Origin: Cognaticolwellia aestuarii
Lineage (GTDB): Bacteria > Pseudomonadota > Gammaproteobacteria > Enterobacterales > Alteromonadaceae
Length of the DNA stretch: 64,000 bases
Direction: 5' to 3'
Assembly (NCBI RefSeq): GCF_002000025.1
Contig: NZ_MUZV01000003.1
Span: forward strand, 1 to 64,000
The notes below the pieces were generated by a model, which saw only the letters and a program-made list of their open reading frames with translations, was not told where the DNA came from and did no database searches. Position numbers and translations under genes: made by a program. Shown one piece after another: positions 54,847 through 63,639 of the stretch; positions within the stretch are counted from its first letter, which is position 1; each line of letters opens with the position of its first letter.

Positions 54847-56400
54847 ATGCTTGAACTTGATACCCGCACACTTCTCGTTGTTACGGCACTTGTTTCAATG
54901 ATCTCAGCTTTAGCTTTAATTGCGCTTTGGCGAGCTCAGTTAAAAGGCAATGGTAGTGGTTTTTGGGCTGCAGGTATGTCGTGCATTTCAATTGCAAGTA
55001 TCCTGATATCTGGTCGAGGATCACTTCCTGATTTCATTTCTCTGATTATAGCTAACTCACTTTATGTAGCTGGTTTTTCGCTTTTTTTGAGGGGGATTTG
55101 TATTTTTACTGGTCGCTCACCCTTGTTCTTTTTTGATTATATCTTAACCTCTTTATGTTTCTTGTTGTTTTATTATTTCCAATACGTAGAACAAGATGTA
55201 AACGTTAGAATTATTATAATATCAATCGCATTTACATTGACATGCTTTATGATTGCCTCAATATTATTGCGTGATAAACACGCACCGTGGCGCCCTGCCG
55301 GCATAGCCGTAGCATCAGTTTTTACGCTATTTGGTGTGTTCCACGGTATGCGTGGAGCAATTGCTCTGCTTTCTCCTTTTCAACACAATTTTTTGCATGA
55401 AAGCATTTCTTCAACTTTAGTTTTTCTGGTCGGTATATTTATTCTTGCGGGTATTACCATCACCTTAATATTATTGGTTTATTCAAATCTCGAATCTAGG
55501 TTTCGCATTATCTCTTTAGCCGTAGAGCAATCAGCATCGTCAATAATTATTACTGATACCAAAGGTACTATTGACTATGTTAACCCTGCCTCAGCGAAGA
55601 AAACTGGCTATTTAGAGGAAGAACTTATTGGTGAAAACCCACGAATTTTACGTTCTGGGAGTAAGACCACAGAAGAATATGCCAATATTTGGGCAACAAT
55701 TAGTAATGGCAACACCTGGCGTGGAGAGTTTCAAAACCGGAAAAAAAATGGCCAATTATATTGGGAAATTGCATCAATAACTCCTGTTAAACAACGTAAC
55801 GGAGAGATTAGCCATTATGTTGCCGTTAAGGAAGATATAACAGCGCTAAAGGAAGCAGAGAAGCAGATTTTACATTTAGCAAACCATGATTTAGTGACTG
55901 GTTTACCCACCCGTCGCCTTGCTATGGAGCGTTTAATTAGTGCTATTTCAATCGCTAAGCGCAATAAAACTAAGACCGCCTTGATGTTTATTGATCTTGA
56001 TGGCTTCAAAGGGATTAATGATAACTATGGACACCATGCAGGTGACGAAATTCTTAAAGAAACAGCTGTTCGACTATGCACTTGTGTGCGAGAAGTTGAC
56101 ACGGTAGCTCGGGTCGGTGGTGATGAGTTTTGGGTGATATTAATGGATATTTCCACGCAAGGCAGTATAACGAAAGTAGCCGAAAAAATTCTCGATGAAT
56201 TAACTAGACCATACAAACTAAAAAAAGAGCAAGTTTCTATTGGTGCTAGCATTGGTATTTCTATCTCACCTGATCAGAGCAATAATCCTGAAACACTGAT
56301 AGAACTGGCAGATCACACTATGTATCAAGTAAAGCAGCAGGGAAAAAATAATTATAAACTAGCCGACTCAACAACCCATTTGGGTATTCCCACACCCTAG
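54847..56400 (+). CDS. membrane-bound diguanylate cyclase with PAS domain
   Basis: About 517 residues from the ATG at 54847; a TTG at 54826 in the same frame is an alternative. Seven or so spans (about 1-220) form a sensor, then a PAS/PAC domain (about 225-345: ASSIIITDTKGTIDYVNPAS...YWEIASITPVKQ) and a GGDEF domain (about 355-510) with intact RVGGDEF near residue 415, so c-di-GMP synthesis is expected. No EAL domain. The signal sensed is unknown. Confidence 0.88.
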   Translation: MLELDTRTLLVVTALVSMISALALIALWRAQLKGNGSGFWAAGMSCISIASILISGRGSLPDFISLIIANSLYVAGFSLFLRGICIFTGRSPLFFFDYILTSLCFLLFYYFQYVEQDVNVRIIIISIAFTLTCFMIASILLRDKHAPWRPAGIAVASVFTLFGVFHGMRGAIALLSPFQHNFLHESISSTLVFLVGIFILAGITITLILLVYSNLESRFRIISLAVEQSASSIIITDTKGTIDYVNPASAKKTGYLEEELIGENPRILRSGSKTTEEYANIWATISNGNTWRGEFQNRKKNGQLYWEIASITPVKQRNGEISHYVAVKEDITALKEAEKQILHLANHDLVTGLPTRRLAMERLISAISIAKRNKTKTALMFIDLDGFKGINDNYGHHAGDEILKETAVRLCTCVREVDTVARVGGDEFWVILMDISTQGSITKVAEKILDELTRPYKLKKEQVSIGASIGISISPDQSNNPETLIELADHTMYQVKQQGKNNYKLADSTTHLGIPTP

Positions 56401-56551
56401 GAACTATTAAACAGACACCCAATTCAAATAAAGTAACGCAAAACATTAACGAGAAAGGCTCGAGCACATTGGAAGCCAGGTACTTTAACAATAATCAATG
56501 ATATTGTTCTATAATTTCACTCGATGGTGCCTAAAAATGTGATTTTCGGAC

Positions 56552-56574
56552 AAGCTCACCTTCAGCGTGAGCTT
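56552..56574. repeat. REP-like or terminator hairpin beside the transposase gene
   Basis: AAGCTCAC-CTTCAGC-GTGAGCTT, an 8-bp perfect stem, lies 60 bases beyond the 3' end of the REP-associated-type transposase gene and is followed by a second small pair (GCGACGCTGTGCG). It could be the terminal structure recognised by the transposase or a terminator. Confidence 0.4.
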
Positions 56575-56634
56575 TAAAGCGACGCTGTGCGAAATAAAAG
56601 AAACACTAAGATTTTGATATGCTGTTAATTGCCC

Positions 56635-57630
56635 TTACGCAAACAGTTTATTGCAATGGCTTAAATTCTGTCGTCGTTTGAGGTGCTGATGTTCGCAAAA
56701 GTCAGTTAACGCCGCTTCTCGACCCACGGCACCATGAAACTGTGTTCTAAATTCCGTGGTAATAATTAACCAGTGCGCTGCTGAAATATGTAAGCGTGTG
56801 AGTATCTCTGGCTGGCTTTGCTCGATATAGCCATGTTTATCTTCACGGATACTACGCCCTGTTATATCAATGAGTTGTAAATAGTCTGTTAGGTCAAACG
56901 GCAGGCCTTGGGGTATTCCTTCTCTCGGGTTGCCAACAAAAGGCATGAGTATGTTTGGCTGGTTGCTGATATTGTCGGTTTGACTGGCTTTTGCTTGCTC
57001 GCAGCGCAGTTTAACGCTGGTGTGGTTTGAATTCTCTGGTGTGTCAGCGATATTGGCGCGAACAGGATTTAAATCAACATGAGCCATACAAGCCACTAGC
57101 GCTGTTTCATCTAACAGCGCTTGGGATTTAAAGCGTGCTTCCCAGAACCGGCCTTTGCACTCATCTTCTTGATTCGCCTGACGTGCTATTTTTTCATTGA
57201 TTTCACGCATAAACCAACTGATATCCATAAGGCGCTGGCGATATATTTCAGCCGTTGTGTTAACCATATCCACTAGCGGCGTAGCAAGGTTGTCACCATT
57301 GAGGTATTGCTGCGTTAATAGTGTGCCTTTGTGTAAACGATGCCAGCGCTCAAGTACCTCATTCATGCTCCATTGGTTGGCTTTGTCTTCATCGACAAAT
57401 AACACCACATGGTAGTGGTTACTCATTACTGCATAAGCACACATTTCAACAGCAAAAACCGTGGTGAGGAAATGTAATTTATCTTCTATCCACCCTCGCC
57501 GATGTTCAAAACTTTGGCCTGAGTGCTTATCTTCACCGCATAAAAAGGCACGCCTGACACAGCGTGTCATACAGTGATAGTAAGGGGTATCCGCTAAACT
57601 AATTTGTTGCTTTCTGGGGGTAGTCATCAC
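56635..57630 (-). CDS. REP-associated tyrosine transposase (RAYT / IS200-like Y1)
   Basis: 331 residues. Y1_Tnp-type HUH nuclease fold: start RKQQISLADTPYYHCMTRCV, metal-binding NHYHVVLFVDED near residue 71 (the HUH-like H-Y-H), and candidate Tyr in the helix AEIYRQRLMDISWFMREINE. CKGRFWEARFKSQ and ACMAHVDLNPVRANIA follow, typical of the chromosomal RAYT group. A GACACCCA motif lies outside on the left (56414-56421) and its inverse TGGGTGTC on the right (57708-57715), possibly marking the element ends. Confidence 0.8.
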   Translation of the reverse strand: MMTTPRKQQISLADTPYYHCMTRCVRRAFLCGEDKHSGQSFEHRRGWIEDKLHFLTTVFAVEMCAYAVMSNHYHVVLFVDEDKANQWSMNEVLERWHRLHKGTLLTQQYLNGDNLATPLVDMVNTTAEIYRQRLMDISWFMREINEKIARQANQEDECKGRFWEARFKSQALLDETALVACMAHVDLNPVRANIADTPENSNHTSVKLRCEQAKASQTDNISNQPNILMPFVGNPREGIPQGLPFDLTDYLQLIDITGRSIREDKHGYIEQSQPEILTRLHISAAHWLIITTEFRTQFHGAVGREAALTDFCEHQHLKRRQNLSHCNKLFA

Positions 57631-57706
57631 GCACCTGACATAAATAAGAAAGGGTCATCTGAGCTTAGTACACAGACTAGGTTAGTTCAATTTAGGATGG
57701 GTTAGG

Positions 57707-57973
57707 ATGGGTGTCCTTTATATTCTGCAGACCTTTGTTGAATGGGCAGGTCAATCAGTGCGATATTCATTTTGGGCCAAGGCTTATTATGAACAACAAA
57801 AAAGTAAAGGAAAGCCGCACAATACTATCATTCGCGCATTGGCATTTAAGTGGATAAGAATACTGTTTCGGTGTTGGAAAACGAAGACCGCGTATGATGA
57901 ATCAACGTATTTAGAAGCCCTGAAACGTAAGGGCTCTCCCTTGTTGAAATATGCGATGGAAAGCAAGTTTTAG
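57707..57973 (+). pseudogene. IS110-family transposase, C-terminal fragment
   Basis: 88 residues. QTFVEWAGQSVRYSFWAKAYY, then KGKPHNTIIRALAFKWIRIL, and KTAYDESTYLEALKRKGSPLL are the C-terminal part of an IS110 (IS116/IS902) transposase; full proteins are 300-400 residues and carry the DEDD domain that is missing here. The fragment ends 8 bases before a half attC site. Some IS110/IS1111-type elements insert into attC sites, which fits this junction. Confidence 0.75.
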
Positions 57974-57981
57974 GACTTGCG

Positions 57982-58008
57982 GTCCACCTCAGGGCGTGTT
58001 GTTATGTG
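57982..58008 (-). other. attC half site (minus strand), joined to the IS110 fragment
   Basis: Read on the minus strand, ACATAACAACACGCCCTGAGG then TGGAC is the 5' half of a Vibrio-repeat-like attC following the minus-strand gene at 58022. The other half is replaced by the IS110 remnant. It shares 23 bases with the half site at 47248-47272 and ends at the same base. Confidence 0.6.
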
Positions 58009-58021
58009 TAATCTATTGAAT

Positions 58022-58306
58022 TTACTTGCTAGAAGCAAACCATAAAATGCAACCAATAGGAATTACAATTGGCATGATAGCTAGAGCAATAAAGTCAGAA
58101 GTTTTACCATGCTTTTTAGCTTTGAAACCATCTCGGATTGAAAGAACTACGATTAATATAAATACCAAACCAATATAGGTATTTGCATGTTTAAAATCGC
58201 CAAGGGTAGAAAGAATAAATAGTGGACCAAGAACGGAACCTATCCACGCAAATGCTACGCCTTTTGCTCCAATAAAAGTTATATACGGATCTCGATTCAT
58301 ACTCAT
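58022..58306 (-). CDS. integron cassette-type small membrane protein
   Basis: 94 residues with three hydrophobic segments (about 10-32, 42-58 and 70-91), starting MSMNRDPYITFIGAKG; a second ATG two codons in is equally possible. No family recognised. It lies between two attC sites on the minus strand, beginning 2 bases after one attC end and stopping 13 bases before the next, the standard cassette layout. Confidence 0.6.
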   Translation of the reverse strand: MSMNRDPYITFIGAKGVAFAWIGSVLGPLFILSTLGDFKHANTYIGLVFILIVVLSIRDGFKAKKHGKTSDFIALAIMPIVIPIGCILWFASSK

Positions 58307-58308
58307 TT

Positions 58309-58411
58309 ACACATAACGCCCTAATAACAGGCAAAAAATTGTTTGCTAAAATGTTGAGGGACGAAAACAGCAAACTGTTTTTTGTCCTTGTTTATTAGCT
58401 TGTTATATGGA
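58309..58411 (-). other. integron attC recombination site (minus strand)
   Basis: On the minus strand: ATATAACAAGCTAATAAACAAGG, then an inner stem CAGTTTGCT...AGCAAAC around a CGTCCCTC loop region, then TTTTGCCTGTTATTAGGGCGTTATG with the GTTATG(T) core. All expected parts are present and close to those of the site at 46314-46412. It separates two minus-strand cassette genes. Confidence 0.85.
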
Positions 58412-58421
58412 GTGTACACCA

Positions 58422-58808
58422 TTACTTATTAGCGGCGTTACCAACAAATTTAAAACTAATAACTGATGCTTCCTCAAAATCTTTATTGTTAAGCATAGTC
58501 AGCTCAACAAGTGGTGCCGCTGATTCAATCGCCTTGAAAGCAGCGTCATCAAACTCACTATCACCGCTAGAAGAGGTAAGTTTCATTTCAACTATTTCAC
58601 CTAATTTAGTGAAAGAAGATTCCACCACCACAACTTTATCAGTGGATTTTTGATCACAAATCCACTTCGATTTCTCCCTTACCCGTTGCATAATATTTTG
58701 AGCGCAAGATTGAACGTCAGTACATTTCTGTACAGTGAGTTTTTTATCAGTAGTTGCGCATCCGGAAATTAAGAATAGGGATAAAATTAAGGCTGATAGG
58801 TTACTCAA
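58422..58808 (-). CDS. cassette-type lipoprotein with TolA/TonB C-terminal-like domain
   Basis: 128 residues from a TTG start (MSNLSALILSLFLISGC); signal peptide with lipobox LISGC (Cys17). Residues about 30-125 resemble TolA domain III / TonB C-terminal domains: KCTDVQSCAQNIMQRVREKW-type helix, VVVESSFTKLGEIVEMKLTSSSGDSEFDDAAFKAIESA, then beta strands. Likely an envelope protein. It is bounded by attC material on both sides (58309-58411 and 58815-58851), so it is a gene cassette. Confidence 0.7.
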   Translation of the reverse strand: MSNLSALILSLFLISGCATTDKKLTVQKCTDVQSCAQNIMQRVREKSKWICDQKSTDKVVVVESSFTKLGEIVEMKLTSSSGDSEFDDAAFKAIESAAPLVELTMLNNKDFEEASVISFKFVGNAANK

Positions 58809-58814
58809 GCTCGA

Positions 58815-58851
58815 ACTCCATATAACAACTTAATAGGAGGCAACTTGCCTC
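58815..58851 (-). other. attC remnant at the upstream edge of the minus-strand cassettes
   Basis: On the minus strand this reads GAGGCAAGTTGCCTC, a near-perfect palindrome, then CTATTAAGTTGTTATATGG, whose GTTATATG matches an attC 3' core. The rest of an attC is not evident. Confidence 0.4.
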
Positions 58852-59562
58852 TTTTACAGAGAAAAAGTTTCCACCTTATTTATTTTACATATTAATAACA
58901 AATCCTTGCAGCTAATACCAGCTCTTAGCTACAGATAAACACAACGTTTTCGTTATTAGACGAAATGAGGCAACATGCTTCATTTCTTGACTTGGGTGGA
59001 AACACCGCAACACTGTATAAAAACACAGCAAGCCAAGGTAATTAAAATGAAAACAAAGTCACCTTTTCTAAATAGTGTTGTCAAGTACATGTATAGTCGG
59101 CATCAGTATCATCGTTGCTTTCGTCGTGTTGTGTCTATTTCATTTCACGAGAAGCAAAACACGGTGCGGGCTTATAGCCAGTTATGCTAGTAAATTTATT
59201 AGTTTACATGGTTGCATGACCACTAGAGTAGCAGTAATTCATTTGCCGTTTAAGTTAAGCTAATGACATAAACTATTCAGTTTATTATCAAAATTATGTT
59301 AATATTTTTTTCTTTTTAATCTTATACAAAATAGATTTTCGATTACTTTGAATCATGATACTTAGCGCGTATTTAACGGCTATAAATTTGCCGTAAGTGA
59401 CATATCAGCATGCTAAGGTAACGCAGATACTGAAAAGTTTAAGCCACGAATCAGCATAGGCTTATGCTACAAGGTCGGCGCATATACGGTTAGAAGATAT
59501 CAGGATGGATCTTGCATTAGAAAGATTTATGTCAATTTACAGATAAAATTAATGGGTACATT
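58852..59562. other. gene-free region with possible decayed coding sequence
   Basis: 711 bases. Short frames at 58975-59190 (with an internal ATG at 59047) and 59075-59263 overlap in different frames; the second has a hydrophobic run VGISIIVAFVVLCLF, so a small membrane gene may have been lost here by frameshift. None has clear support. The promoter of gloA should lie near the right end. Confidence 0.35.
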
Positions 59563-59982
59563 ATGAAATTTTTACACACTATGGTTCGCGTTAGTGACGT
59601 GGACAAATCACTCGATTTTTATATTAAACACTTAGGTTTAATAGAGACCCGCCGTGTTGACGTACCTGAAGGTGAATTTACCTTAATATTTTTAGCTACT
59701 GAGCCTGGCGCAGCTGAAATAGAGCTAACACATAACTGGGGCTCGAAAGAAGAATACACGGTTGGCAGAAATTTTGGTCACTTAGCTTTTGAAGTTGATG
59801 ATATTTACGCTTTATGTGAAAAGTTAATGGCAGCAGGCATTACCATTAACCGCCCACCTCGCTGTGGTCATATGGCATTTATTAAATCACCGGATAATGT
59901 ATCGATCGAATTACTGCAAAAAGGCGAACGCCTAGCACCACAAGAGCCTTGGGTTAGTATGGAAAACTCTGGCACTTGGTAA
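59563..59982 (+). CDS. gloA: lactoylglutathione lyase (glyoxalase I family)
   Basis: Converts the methylglyoxal-glutathione hemithioacetal to S-lactoylglutathione. It has 139 residues, as in E. coli GloA. The metal-ligand regions are present: [11 protein letters not shown] (His5), IELTHNW (Glu), [11 protein letters not shown] (His) and VSIELLQKG (Glu). It stands alone, followed by a strong hairpin. Confidence 0.85.
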   Translation: MKFLHTMVRVSDVDKSLDFYIKHLGLIETRRVDVPEGEFTLIFLATEPGAAEIELTHNWGSKEEYTVGRNFGHLAFEVDDIYALCEKLMAAGITINRPPRCGHMAFIKSPDNVSIELLQKGERLAPQEPWVSMENSGTW

Positions 59983-60033
59983 ATAGCGGATAGTAAACGG
60001 TCAGGTCACCCATAGCTATTGCGCAAACAACAT

Positions 60034-60073
60034 AAGCATTAAAATGGTCTTTATTACCGCCATTTTAATGCTT
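60034..60073. terminator. bidirectional stem between gloA and the aminotransferase gene
   Basis: A perfect 14-bp inverted repeat (AAGCATTAAAATGG / CCATTTTAATGCTT) with a 12-base loop lies between two convergent genes, 51 bases after the gloA stop. No long T-run, but the position fits a shared terminator. Confidence 0.55.
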
Positions 60074-60165
60074 ATTACTCACTTAATCACACCGCGACTT
60101 GTTTCAAAGTCGGTTAGCTTAATTATTGATTGCCACTATATTATTGTTGATTTTTTATCAGTGAT

Positions 60166-61293
60166 TTATCTAAATTTAGTTAATGCATCATCTAGTGCTG
60201 CTAAACACAAAGCCACATTCTCACTACGCGCAGTAAAGCCCATCAAACCTATTCGCCAAGCTTGACCTGCAAATTGGCCAAGGCCTGCACCAATTTCTAA
60301 ATTGTATTCTTGTAATAAGTATTGACGTACTTTCGCGTCATCAATGCCTTGAGGAATATATACAGAATTCAGTTGTGGTAGACGTTCTTCTGCCGGAACA
60401 ATAAAATCTAAACCTAGCTTAGTTAAGCCTTTAGCCAAAGTATTATGTTGTGCTTGATGGCGCGCCCAACTGTTTTCTAAGCCTTCTTGTTGCAACATTA
60501 ATAATGATTCATGTAAGGCATACAGTGAGTTTACTGGCGCTGTATGATGGTATGCACGCTTGCCCTCTCCTGACCAATACCCCATAACCAGTGATTGATC
60601 TAAAAACCAACTCTGCACTGGTAATGTTCTGTTGCGAATAACCTCACTGGCTTGCTCGCTAAAACTTATTGGTGAAATACCCGGCACACAGGATAAACAT
60701 TTTTGACTACCTGAATAAATCGCATCAATACCCCAATCATCCACTCTTAACTCACTACCCCCTAATGAGGTGACAGCATCAACAATCGTCAAACAACCAT
60801 GACGTTTAGCTATTTCACATAAGGTCTTTGCATCTGATCGTGCGCCTGTTGATGTTTCTGCATGAACAAAAGCAACAAAGTTAGCTTGAGGATTCTGCTT
60901 AAGTGCATCTTCTAATAACTGCAGCTCAATCGCTCTCCCCCATGCTGAATCTACAATCACCAATTTGGCACCAATACGATTAACATTTTCAATCATACGC
61001 GCACCAAAAACACCATTACGACAAACCACAACAGTATCTTCAGGCGTAATTAAATTAACAAAACACGCTTCCATGCCCGCAGAGCCAGGCGCTGAAATAG
61101 CCATAGTATTACTATTTGAGGTTTGAAATGCATATTGTAAGAGTTGTTTAACCTCATCCATCATCCCAACAAAAGTAGGATCTAAATGCCCAATGGTTGG
61201 GCGTGCTAATGCTGACAGTACACGTTGGCTGACATCTGATGGCCCAGGTCCCATGAGGGTGCGCTGTGGGGGAATAAATGATTGTATCGTCAT
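60166..61293 (-). CDS. class V aminotransferase (alanine/serine--glyoxylate aminotransferase family)
   Basis: PLP enzyme of the AGXT-like group. I chose the ATG at 61293 (MTIQSFIPPQRTLMGPGPSD, 375 residues), which has GGAAA upstream; the frame extends 15 codons further without family similarity. Family features: LMGPGPSDVSQRVL, APGSAGMEACFVNL, DAVTSLGGSELRVDDWGIDA, and the PLP Lys in SGSQKCLSCVPG near residue 195. Substrates are probably glyoxylate plus alanine or serine; which one is not determined by sequence alone. Confidence 0.9.
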   Translation of the reverse strand: MTIQSFIPPQRTLMGPGPSDVSQRVLSALARPTIGHLDPTFVGMMDEVKQLLQYAFQTSNSNTMAISAPGSAGMEACFVNLITPEDTVVVCRNGVFGARMIENVNRIGAKLVIVDSAWGRAIELQLLEDALKQNPQANFVAFVHAETSTGARSDAKTLCEIAKRHGCLTIVDAVTSLGGSELRVDDWGIDAIYSGSQKCLSCVPGISPISFSEQASEVIRNRTLPVQSWFLDQSLVMGYWSGEGKRAYHHTAPVNSLYALHESLLMLQQEGLENSWARHQAQHNTLAKGLTKLGLDFIVPAEERLPQLNSVYIPQGIDDAKVRQYLLQEYNLEIGAGLGQFAGQAWRIGLMGFTARSENVALCLAALDDALTKFR

Positions 61294-61493
61294 AAATAAA
61301 TTTCCAATTAACTGAGGTAGATAGCTAAAGCTTACCATCTATCGACTGAGCAGCTCAATTAATCCCTTTTATGCTAACTATTCAGTAATAGCATAGTAAT
61401 TGGCTAAATTAAAAATCATTTGATTGCTATCACACAGAGTGAATAAAAGTTAATATATTGAATTAATTACTCAAAACAATATTTATAATCACC

Positions 61494-62027
61494 ATGGCCT
61501 TAAAATCAACCATTAATAAAGCGACAATTCATTTATCTGACATGGATCGCAATTATTATGACACCTTACAATTAACGATCGCCCAACACCCTTCGGAAAC
61601 TGATCGTCGAATGATGATCAGATTAATTGCCTTCGTACTAAATGCTAGTGAAAACCTGCAATTTGGCAAAGGTGTTAGTGATGAAGATGAAGCTGCTATC
61701 TGGCGAATTAATTACAGTGAGGTTATCGAGCTATGGATAGAACTCGGCCAACTAGATGAAAAACGACTTAAAAAAGCCTGTAACCGCGCACAACAAGTAA
61801 AGCTCTATTGTTACGGTAGTAGCGTTGATACTTGGTGGCAACAATCTAAAGGTAAACTGAATCAATTTGACAAATTATCGATTGAAAGCTTCAGCGAAGC
61901 GACTTCAGCAGCTTTAGAGCAACTGGCCGACCGCTCAATGGAGTTTCAAGTCAGTATTCAAGATGGCCAATTCTGGTTAACCTGCGGTGACGAAACACTA
62001 TTGATTGAACTTACTAAACTCAAATAA
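61494..62027 (+). CDS. yaeQ: YaeQ family protein
   Basis: 177 residues, soluble. MALKSTINKATIHLSDMDRN, HPSETDRRMMIRLIAFVLNA and LWIELGQLDEKRLKKAC are characteristic of YaeQ, a PD-(D/E)XK-fold family once proposed to affect RfaH-dependent expression; its biochemical role is not settled. It stands alone. Confidence 0.92.
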   Translation: MALKSTINKATIHLSDMDRNYYDTLQLTIAQHPSETDRRMMIRLIAFVLNASENLQFGKGVSDEDEAAIWRINYSEVIELWIELGQLDEKRLKKACNRAQQVKLYCYGSSVDTWWQQSKGKLNQFDKLSIESFSEATSAALEQLADRSMEFQVSIQDGQFWLTCGDETLLIELTKLK

Positions 62028-62138
62028 GTTTGCTATTGCTAACGATATATCAGCTAGGATTATCGTTAATATATTGATTTATTAGCGCTTTCAATAGTAA
62101 ACTTTTTTAACTTCTCTGCCACGGCAATATTAACTATT

Positions 62139-63506
62139 ATGATAAAAATACCAGCTTTGAAAAACAGTCCACTGAGCAACTTCAAGCGTAAATCACTCAT
62201 TGCCGCAATAGCGATGACAAGTGCATTTTCCAGTGTTGCCGAAATAATCCCTGCCGAGCAAGTGGCCAAAGATATTACCTATCTTGCTGCTGATGACTTA
62301 AAAGGTCGCGCAAGTTTTAGCCCAGAAATTGACCGAGCAGCAAACTATATAGCTAAACGCTTTGCTGACATAGGCTTACAACCAATATCGACAGAAAAAG
62401 TGGCTACGCACAATACGCGTTTTCTGCAAAAATTTACCGTCAGCCAAATACAGCCACAGGCGCTAACCGTATCAATAAATCATGCTGAAATTAGCCAAGA
62501 AAACCTCGCTATAGCAAGCACGATGAGATCAGTAAACTGGCAAGAAACAGGTGCTCAAGTCCACGTTATTAGCAAAGACGATGATATGCGAGATACGCTA
62601 AGGGCATTAAACCAAAAAGGTGGTCAGCATTTAGTGATCATCAATAGTGCCCATACAAAAACCTTTCAAGCGTATAAAAACTACTTTAATCGCGGCATTA
62701 CTAAACTTTCACTTGAGCACCGTGGTGCGATTGTGATGGTATTAAGTGATATTAGTGACGTGAACGCTTATAACGTCAAAGCCAACGCAAAAATTACCGA
62801 GCAAACATTAACTAACGTGGTGGGGATCCTACCGGCAACTAGCACTGAAAATGCCAAGGAAGTCGTATTATACTCAGCACACTATGATCACTTAGGCGTT
62901 ACCGAAGACGGCAAACAAATATATAACGGTGCTGATGATGACGCATCAGGCACCACTGCTATCATTAACTTAGCGCAATATTACGCAAAGCAAGGTAATA
63001 ATAAACGTAGTTTGATGTTTAGTGCTTTTACTGCCGAAGAAATTGGGGGTTTTGGTTCAAAATACTTTTCACAACAACTTAATCCAGACCACGTCGTTGC
63101 CATGATAAATATTGAGATGATAGGTAAGCCATCAAAGTTTGGCGCTGGCACAGTTTGGATGACAGGAATGGAACGCTCAAATTTAGGGGCTTTGCTTAAT
63201 GAAAAACTCAGCGCCCAAAACACCGAAATATATCAAGACCCATACCCTGAACAAGGCTTGTTTTATCGCTCAGACAATGCAACATTGGCTCGTTTAGGCG
63301 TGCCTGCTCATAGTTTTAGTAGTACTCAGCTCGATAAAGACCAGCACTACCATCAAACCAGTGACGATATTAAAAGTTTAGATTTGTCGTCAATGCATAA
63401 AGTAATCGAATCATTAGCGGTTGCTACCCAATCACTTGTTGATGGAACAGTTACACCAACACGTATTGATAAAGCCAAAGTTCGCGCACAAGGCAAAATT
63501 TATTAG
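62139..63506 (+). CDS. M28 family zinc aminopeptidase
   Basis: 455 residues with an N-terminal signal peptide (about 1-35; KRKSLIAAIAMTSAFSSVAE). Metal-site motifs in order: YSAHYDHLG, NGADDDASGT, FTAEEIGGFGS, NIEMIGK and the C-terminal HYHQTSDD. These are the ligand and catalytic positions of M28 (Ap1-like) aminopeptidases. Probably periplasmic or secreted, and useful for peptide scavenging. A strong terminator follows. Confidence 0.9.
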   Translation: MIKIPALKNSPLSNFKRKSLIAAIAMTSAFSSVAEIIPAEQVAKDITYLAADDLKGRASFSPEIDRAANYIAKRFADIGLQPISTEKVATHNTRFLQKFTVSQIQPQALTVSINHAEISQENLAIASTMRSVNWQETGAQVHVISKDDDMRDTLRALNQKGGQHLVIINSAHTKTFQAYKNYFNRGITKLSLEHRGAIVMVLSDISDVNAYNVKANAKITEQTLTNVVGILPATSTENAKEVVLYSAHYDHLGVTEDGKQIYNGADDDASGTTAIINLAQYYAKQGNNKRSLMFSAFTAEEIGGFGSKYFSQQLNPDHVVAMINIEMIGKPSKFGAGTVWMTGMERSNLGALLNEKLSAQNTEIYQDPYPEQGLFYRSDNATLARLGVPAHSFSSTQLDKDQHYHQTSDDIKSLDLSSMHKVIESLAVATQSLVDGTVTPTRIDKAKVRAQGKIY

Positions 63507-63530
63507 CCTGACACTGAGGCCGCTGTAAAC

Positions 63531-63569
63531 AATAAAAAACCAGCTTGCTAGACAAACTGGTTTTTTATT
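63531..63569. terminator. bidirectional rho-independent terminator
   Basis: A 13-bp perfect stem AATAAAAAACCAG / CTGGTTTTTTATT with a 13-base loop lies between the M28 peptidase gene (+) and the acetyltransferase gene (-). Confidence 0.85.
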
Positions 63570-63639
63570 GTCTGAATTTTATTTTTAGCTTAATTACTGC
63601 CAGCGAATATCAAGTCTGGTGTTCTCTTTAAGTTAAAAA

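Noticed and set aside
58975-59263. Two overlapping small frames right of the cassette cluster
   Set aside because: They overlap in different frames, have no ribosome-binding support and no recognisable domain; noted only as possible decay of a small membrane gene.
60044-60265. 73-codon plus-strand frame between gloA and the aminotransferase gene
   Set aside because: It starts inside the 14-bp stem-loop and runs antisense into the conserved end of the aminotransferase.
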